64,000 nt of DNA, taken from Lateolabrax maculatus (lineage: Eukaryota; Chordata; Actinopteri; Acropomatiformes; Lateolabracidae). The stretch spans positions 23,458,501 through 23,522,500 of the forward strand of contig CM062212.1 of NCBI GenBank assembly GCA_031216445.1. Reading direction: 5' to 3'. The notes below the pieces were generated by a model that was not told the origin of the DNA, ran no database searches, and worked only from the letters and a program-made list of their open reading frames with translations. The translations under genes were made by a program, and so were the position numbers. Below, one piece after another: positions 58,710 to 64,000 of this stretch; the first letter of the stretch is position 1; every line of letters begins with the position of its first letter.

Positions 58710-60128
58710 GTGAGTGAGATAGCTAAAGTATTTACTGAGAATAATGTATTCCTGAAATTCACTTCTACTAGGGGGTCATTGTCAACCACTAGCAAGCGAA
58801 CATCATACATTTGAAAAGAATTCTCAGTGGTGACGCCTATTGAGTTTGTCCTAAAAAAATGACAGGCAGACAGTTGTGTATATCCCCATACTAAAAATGC
58901 TGCAGACATTACTAAACAATGGAGAAATTTTAGATAAGGCCATGTCATCTGAGACAAATTTGTCACAAGGATACAGATCTCACAGGGATGGTTACCGGTT
59001 TAAAGACAATTCTCTCTTGACAGAGGAAGAATTCAGGATTGCTCTTTTCTTGTACATAGATGATTTTGAGGTGGCTAAGCCCTTGGGAACCTCCAGAAAG
59101 AAACACAAGCTGCCATCTACTGGGTACTTGGAAATCTACACCCTAAATATCGCTCCTCTCTTCATTCCATTCAGCTTGCTCTACTCATCATCGCTGAAGA
59201 TGATATCAGGAAGTTGACTTTAAATGAGAGACCACAGTCTATTGAAGAATTAAAAGTGCAACTGGTAGATAAACTGTCACTACAGTATGACTTTAAACTG
59301 CAGTATGAAGATCAAGACGTCCATAATGCCCTCTGCAATTTGACTGAAATAACTGATTTACCTGAAAGAGCTACGCTCAAAATCATCCCTCTTGTGACTC
59401 TCCATTTAACCGCATTGTCATCACCCACCACAACATCAGACACTGAGTGCAGCACAGCAGACACTGAGATCCTGTCGACAGGAAGAGCATCACCATCGCT
59501 AAGACAACAGTGGCCAGATTTCTTTGACATACCCAATTTCTCAGTTGATGTTGACTATAGACTCAGACAGGCAGATCTTGCCTTTATGAAGGATGGAACA
59601 CGTATGACTCTACCACGAGATATGAAGCATGACATACTAGAAAAGCTTGCTGAGACGATGTACAGTTTCAAGGCTTACCCTAAAGATGATGACTTCAGCA
59701 GTGTTGCAAAAGCACTAATTAGCAAACACCCCTGCCTCACTGAGCCTGGACCACACAGATGGTATGGCTGGAAAAACAGCCTTAAATTATCGCACAAAGC
59801 TTCAAAAAGCTGGATGTGAGGATGTAGCAATCAATGGAGGCAAAAGAAGTAAAGGCAACCCAGAAGGAGAATCCTCAAGCAAGAATATCAAACGGCCAAA
59901 AAGAGGTGAAGCAAACTACCTACCTAACTTACCTGAAGGACATGATGAAACAAGCCTTGAAAATGCCAGAAAGGTTCTCGTGGAAGAAATGAAGAAGAAA
60001 CAACCCAATGGCACTCTCATCTCACAAATGATGGACCAATCATTCCCACTACGCAGACAAGAAATTGTAGAAAAGGAACCTGCTGTACAGAACATTGTTG
60101 AACGATGGCCAGCACTCTTCACAGACAG
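58710..60128 (+). pseudogene. Disabled remainder of coding exon 3, extra frameshift (unit 8)
   Basis: One additional A in the run at about 58853-58859 shifts the frame inside the VTPIEFVLKN block, on top of the shared lesions. Confidence 0.75.
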
Positions 60129-60274
60129 GTAAACTATTTTTGTTCTCAACCAATAAAATAATGCCTATCAAAAAGAAATTCAAGGTGTGTGGCTAGAAAT
60201 CCAAACACACTTGTTGGAATGTTAACACTTCTGCCATCTCTCCATCCCTACCCACCCCTCTCTCTACTTTTCAG

Positions 60275-61477
60275 GTGTTTGCGGAGTTCAACAGAATCGC
60301 AAGTAAGAATCTTGAGGGAGACTTCTTTGAGGCTCTGGACCAGTATACCCCACGTTTCATTGAACTTTTCAAAACAAGAAGGGGAACTGTTGGCCAGAAG
60401 CTCAGTGAGCTGATGCAGCACATGAGCTGGATGGTAAGTAGGTTAATTTTGCTTTTGATCTGTGTGATAGTTCATCAATCAAGTTCTAAATGAGATGATC
60501 CAGCCCAACCTATTCTATTTCCTGTCTGACTTGTGCTTGTGCCTTGCAAATTACTCTGTTAACTGGTCTTTTATCTCTCTGTGTATCATTAGACACCAGA
60601 CGTGACAGTACTTCGCTCTGTTGTCCTCAAAGGCATTCCTATTTTACTTGGTGACGACTCCAGTGAATTCTTCAAGACATGCTCTGTAAGTACTTGCACA
60701 TAAGAAAAAGTTTGGTCTGCATTAAAATAGAACTATATCTGTGCTGACATAGAAGATGTAATTTTATCTGCACAATATACAATATACATTTTGTACAGTG
60801 ATTGATGTATTTTGTATGGCAATTCCTCCACAGCTAATCTGAGAGGTATTTAAACAGCCAGTAAATAAAAATGAAATTTGCCACATAAACGTTGTACACA
60901 TTAATTAATTGTAAATCTAAGGAGCAGGAGTCCAGGCTGAAAAGTCAGTGTCACTGTTTAAGAATATATGGACCTTGTGGACCATAGCTTTAGTTTAATC
61001 ATACCACATTTATTTTGTTGGTTATATTGTAACAATCCAGTATGAACACATATTTAAAACCATATTCCCTAGCAAATGCTTTCAACATTAAAAATGAATG
61101 TTTAGAAGAGCATAAATTGCCATGCTGAAGAATGTGTGTGTGTGTCTTTGTAGGGTACAGCGAGAGACGAGGCCCTAGAATGCACTGTCGGCGTGCTGAC
61201 AGTTGTCAGTGAAGATAATCCTCATGAGGGTCCAAGTTCAGTAGACCTCCAGCCCATCTCCACTGCCATCATTCTGGAGGGAGGTATCATCATGGATCAT
61301 ATAAAAAAACTTGCCTCAGGCAGTTTGTCTGTTATTTGGGCTTACATATGCTTTGCATTTGGATTACCCAAAATGCATGGCAAATACACTCAACTTCATT
61401 CAGACTGTGATGCTTGGACTGGGAAAGAAAACCTCCCACCAAAACTGTTAACTTTGAAGAACAGTCTACTGGGTTAG
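60275..61477 (+). pseudogene. SAMD3-like pseudogene exons 4-6 (unit 8)
   Basis: Exons are 60275-60433, 60593-60685 and 61154-61477; two synonymous private changes (GCG in exon 4, ggc in exon 6). Confidence 0.75.
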
Positions 61478-62828
61478 ACCAGTAAAGAGCCATCAGCTGT
61501 CAGATAGCACTTTGTAAATTATGCAGCAGTTAATGTTCTCCTGTTATCAGAGAAAGTTTTATGCTTTCATGCAACTGAGCTGGCTTGTTTATGATCTCAA
61601 AAAAAAAAAAATTCTATTAAAGTGTACCATGTTATGCTAGTATGCTAATGGTGGAAATAGCGCCACCTTGTGTTGCAAAGAGTTGTTAGATAATGTTGTC
61701 AGAAAGGAACCTAGCAAGGTTGACCTGTTTACATTTGTGTTTTGGGAAAACTTTTAATTATAGTAGTTATAATGTAGTACAAATACAAAACCCAAGGAGT
61801 GATGTTTTTCTGTGTTGGTTTAAACCTTGGACTGATGCTCGCTTTGGGACACAAAAGCATTTGTTGTACTTTCAGTTTTGATCAGAAATGCAATGATTTT
61901 GCATGCACTGAAGTCCTGTAATTATCAGGTGTTTACCTGTTTAATATTGTGAGACTGTTACATGCATAGAATTAGCTCACAAAAATGTGGTTTTATTTTT
62001 GCCATGTCCATGTCATGTTCTACAGTCAAATCAAACCACAAGTTTGTTGTTTAGCTGCTGTTTTGTACTTGAATGTACAAGAAAGTGATACTTGGGAACA
62101 GAACACTTGAGGCTGAATAATAGATTTAATGCATATTGTTATTACAATAGCCTAACAGACATAGATCACACTATGAGCAATTTTACAACTAGCTTTAAAA
62201 TACATTAAATATGACAAGAGGATAGAGAACAGTAATTTTATTGTTTATTGTAAGGTTATTACATGAGTGATAAAACACACATTTTATATTGGAGAATTGG
62301 AATCAAAAGTAACAATATCGAACATTTATTGTTCAGTCTAGATCTGTCAGTGATGCAATTATTTTTTTAATAAATGTTGTAATGCAGCTGAACAAACCCA
62401 GTGAGTGTTCTTTTAAAGTATATGTTTGTGGTGTTTTTCCCTTTATTAGGTAATAACAGCTAAAATAGATAAGAAATGGGAGAAGGACAAGGACCCATTC
62501 AAGGAAATTGGTTTGTTTAATTTAACTGAACTGAAATGAACTGAAAAAAAATGAGTGAGTAGTAAGTAGTAGGTATCATAATTCTAAGTGGGGTTAAATT
62601 TGTATCAAGCAGTCCACACAAAATGAAAAAATTAAGTTAACACTAAGCATGGCTATTAAGTTACATGAACTTTTTTTTTTTTTTTTTTAGTTGTACTACT
62701 TGATTTGGTACTGCACACTTAAAATAAACAAGCTTTTCTAACTCACTATTTTTAAGATTACTTTGCTTAATTTGCAACGAGTTTGCATACTTTTTTTAAG
62801 TAAGGTCAACTAATTAGATTTTACAGTG
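61478..62828 (+). other. 3' region to the right transposon end (unit 8)
   Basis: No gene. Ends with TTTACAGTG at 62828. Confidence 0.6.
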
Positions 62829-63187
62829 AGTATACGTACACACGTCTCCCGCAGAGCTATGTTGAAAGTCCCTCAATATTCAGTCGAGTATTGGCTAATG
62901 ACCTGCAACACCTAGACGTGTCCAGTACAGTACTACAATATGTAGATGATCTCTTGATATGTAGCACCTCCAAAGCTCAATGTGCACAAGACTCAGTCTC
63001 AGCCCTGATGGCTTTAGAAAAGGGGGCTCACAAGGTGAGTAAAAATAAATTACAGTTTTGCCAGACACAGGTTGAATACTTAGGTAGACAACTCTGTGGC
63101 ACTAAATGAGCTATAGTGCCCTCACAAATTGAGGCAGTATCGAAAGCTCCCAAACCACAAACGGTGAGACACATGTCGTCATTTCTG
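62829..63187 (+). pseudogene. ERV RT palm fragment with YVDDL (unit 8)
   Basis: Same structure; TGA at 63107-63109. Confidence 0.85.
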
Positions 63188-63377
63188 CCATCTCAGCTTT
63201 ACTAGAAGCCATACACCATCCAAAAGTGTTAGCCATCATTAAATGCGTAGCTCATCAAAAAACGAATTCCCTGATAGCTAAAGGCAACAACTTAGCAGAT
63301 GAAGCCGCAAAACGCATAGCTACACCCACCTGTATAGGACCACTGCTAGTAGCTGGAGATTGTGAACCACTGACAAA

Positions 63378-63379
<2 letters not shown>
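63175..63379 (+). pseudogene. ERV RNase H C-terminal fragment (unit 8)
   Basis: Same fragment, with KCVAHQK. Confidence 0.8.

Positions 63380-63438
<59 letters not shown>
63380..63438. repeat. (TA)n tract, 59 bp, uninterrupted
   Basis: Longest pure tract in the window. It leads into the next long unit. Confidence 0.95.
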
Positions 63439-63439
<1 letters not shown>

Positions 63440-63441
<2 letters not shown>

Positions 63442-64000
63442 CTATATATATGTGCTGCTATATAATAGCAGCACAACATCAGGCAAGTCCATATGCACAT
63501 TCTGTATGGGCAAAAAGGGGGGCAAGTATAATCACTGAAGAAGGTCCATCACATGGGCTATGGCGAAGTGCACATGGACATATTGTCCTCCCAACATCTT
63601 TGGTACAGGTTGCTACACGTAGTGCGCATGGTCAGGACCATTGCACAAGTGGGGAGGTGTTGAGACGCCTTCAAGCAGTCTGGTGGTCACCATTTTTCCG
63701 ACCTGCGTTTGTAGCTGAGACAATAAAAAAAGCCCTAAAAATGCTAGGAATCAAACAGAAGTTCAGATGTGTGTATCACCCACAGTCACAGAGAGTAGTG
63801 GAAAGGGCAAATGGCATGCTAAAAGCAAAACTTGCAAAAATTAGAGCAGACAGTCAGTATAAAATCAATTGGGTAGATGCATTGCCACTTGCTTTGATGG
63901 CTATACGAACACTAACTAACACTAACACTAAGCTAAGAGACTAACACATCTAATACCACACGAGGCACTTACAGGGAGACCGATGCCGGTTCCCTTTTGT
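63440..64000 (+). repeat. Tandem unit 9, long type, cut by the window
   Basis: Only the first 561 bp are present. After gagacaat the sequence continues with aaaaaaagccc, as in L units, and not with the S-type deletion junction. The array therefore continues beyond the window with a long unit. Confidence 0.95.
63450..63944 (+). pseudogene. ERV integrase remnant, internally deleted (unit 9)
   Basis: L-type continuation. It has Leu in AKLAKI like unit 1, not the Phe of units 3 and 4. The C-terminal domain region begins after it and is cut by the window end. Confidence 0.85.

Larger units (their letters stand above)
57546..63439 (+). repeat. Tandem unit 8, short type
   Basis: Short unit of 5894 bp and last complete unit. 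Private marks are a seventh A at about 58853-58859, which adds a frameshift to the pseudogene, a GCG codon in exon 4 and gtcggcgtg in exon 6. It ends with the longest uninterrupted TA tract in the window. Confidence 0.95.

Noticed and set aside
63255..63500. Antisense frame with a long Tyr-Ile run
   Set aside because: The product of the (TA)n tract; no gene.
1..64000. CRISPR array, prokaryotic operons or phage
   Set aside because: Repeats are multi-kilobase units with spliced genes and retroelements; nothing prokaryotic is present.

Overview
This is vertebrate DNA, almost certainly from a teleost fish. The evidence is split coding exons with GT/AG splice sites, an L2/CR1-like LINE fragment, a decayed gamma/epsilon-type endogenous retrovirus (ERV), fish-type short DNA-transposon fragments, and a multi-exon C2H2 zinc-finger gene that I recognise from memory as the uncharacterised teleost 'SAMD3-like' family. 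The species cannot be named from the sequence. No intact cellular gene, tRNA, rRNA or CRISPR array is seen.

The whole window is one head-to-tail tandem array that runs off both ends. It has two unit lengths: long (L, about 11.34 kb) and short (S, about 5.88 kb). The order is L(1-11333), S(11334-17203), L(17204-28549), L(28550-39898), S(39899-45774), S(45775-51654), S(51655-57545), S(57546-63439), L(63440-, cut by the window). Every S unit has the same deletion of about 5.47 kb with the same junction, so it arose once and was then copied. Units differ by only scattered substitutions, indels and the length of a (TA)n tract.

An L unit reads: internally deleted integrase, integrase C-terminal domain, possible env remnant, one LTR, truncated LINE, possible degenerate gag zinc knuckle, pro/pol and the N-terminal part of reverse transcriptase (RT), a 7.39 kb insertion, the RT palm with YVDDL, RNase H, (TA)n, then integrase of the next unit. 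Each ERV remnant therefore lies between the LTRs of adjacent units, as expected if the array began by unequal recombination between LTRs.

The 7.39 kb insertion splits the RT gene. It starts CACTGTAAA, ends TTTACAGTG, and is flanked by the 4-bp direct repeat agta, which are hallmarks of a CACTA/Mirage/Chapaev (CMC) DNA transposon. No transposase is seen inside. It carries a zinc-finger gene with CpG-rich candidate promoters, two non-coding 5' exons and four coding exons. The first 243 codons (four C2H2 fingers plus an acidic tail) are open in all eight copies. The rest of the gene carries the same stops and frameshifts in every copy, so it decayed before amplification. S units lack both candidate promoters, the 5' exons and the left transposon end, and keep a truncated integrase joined to the zinc-finger exon.
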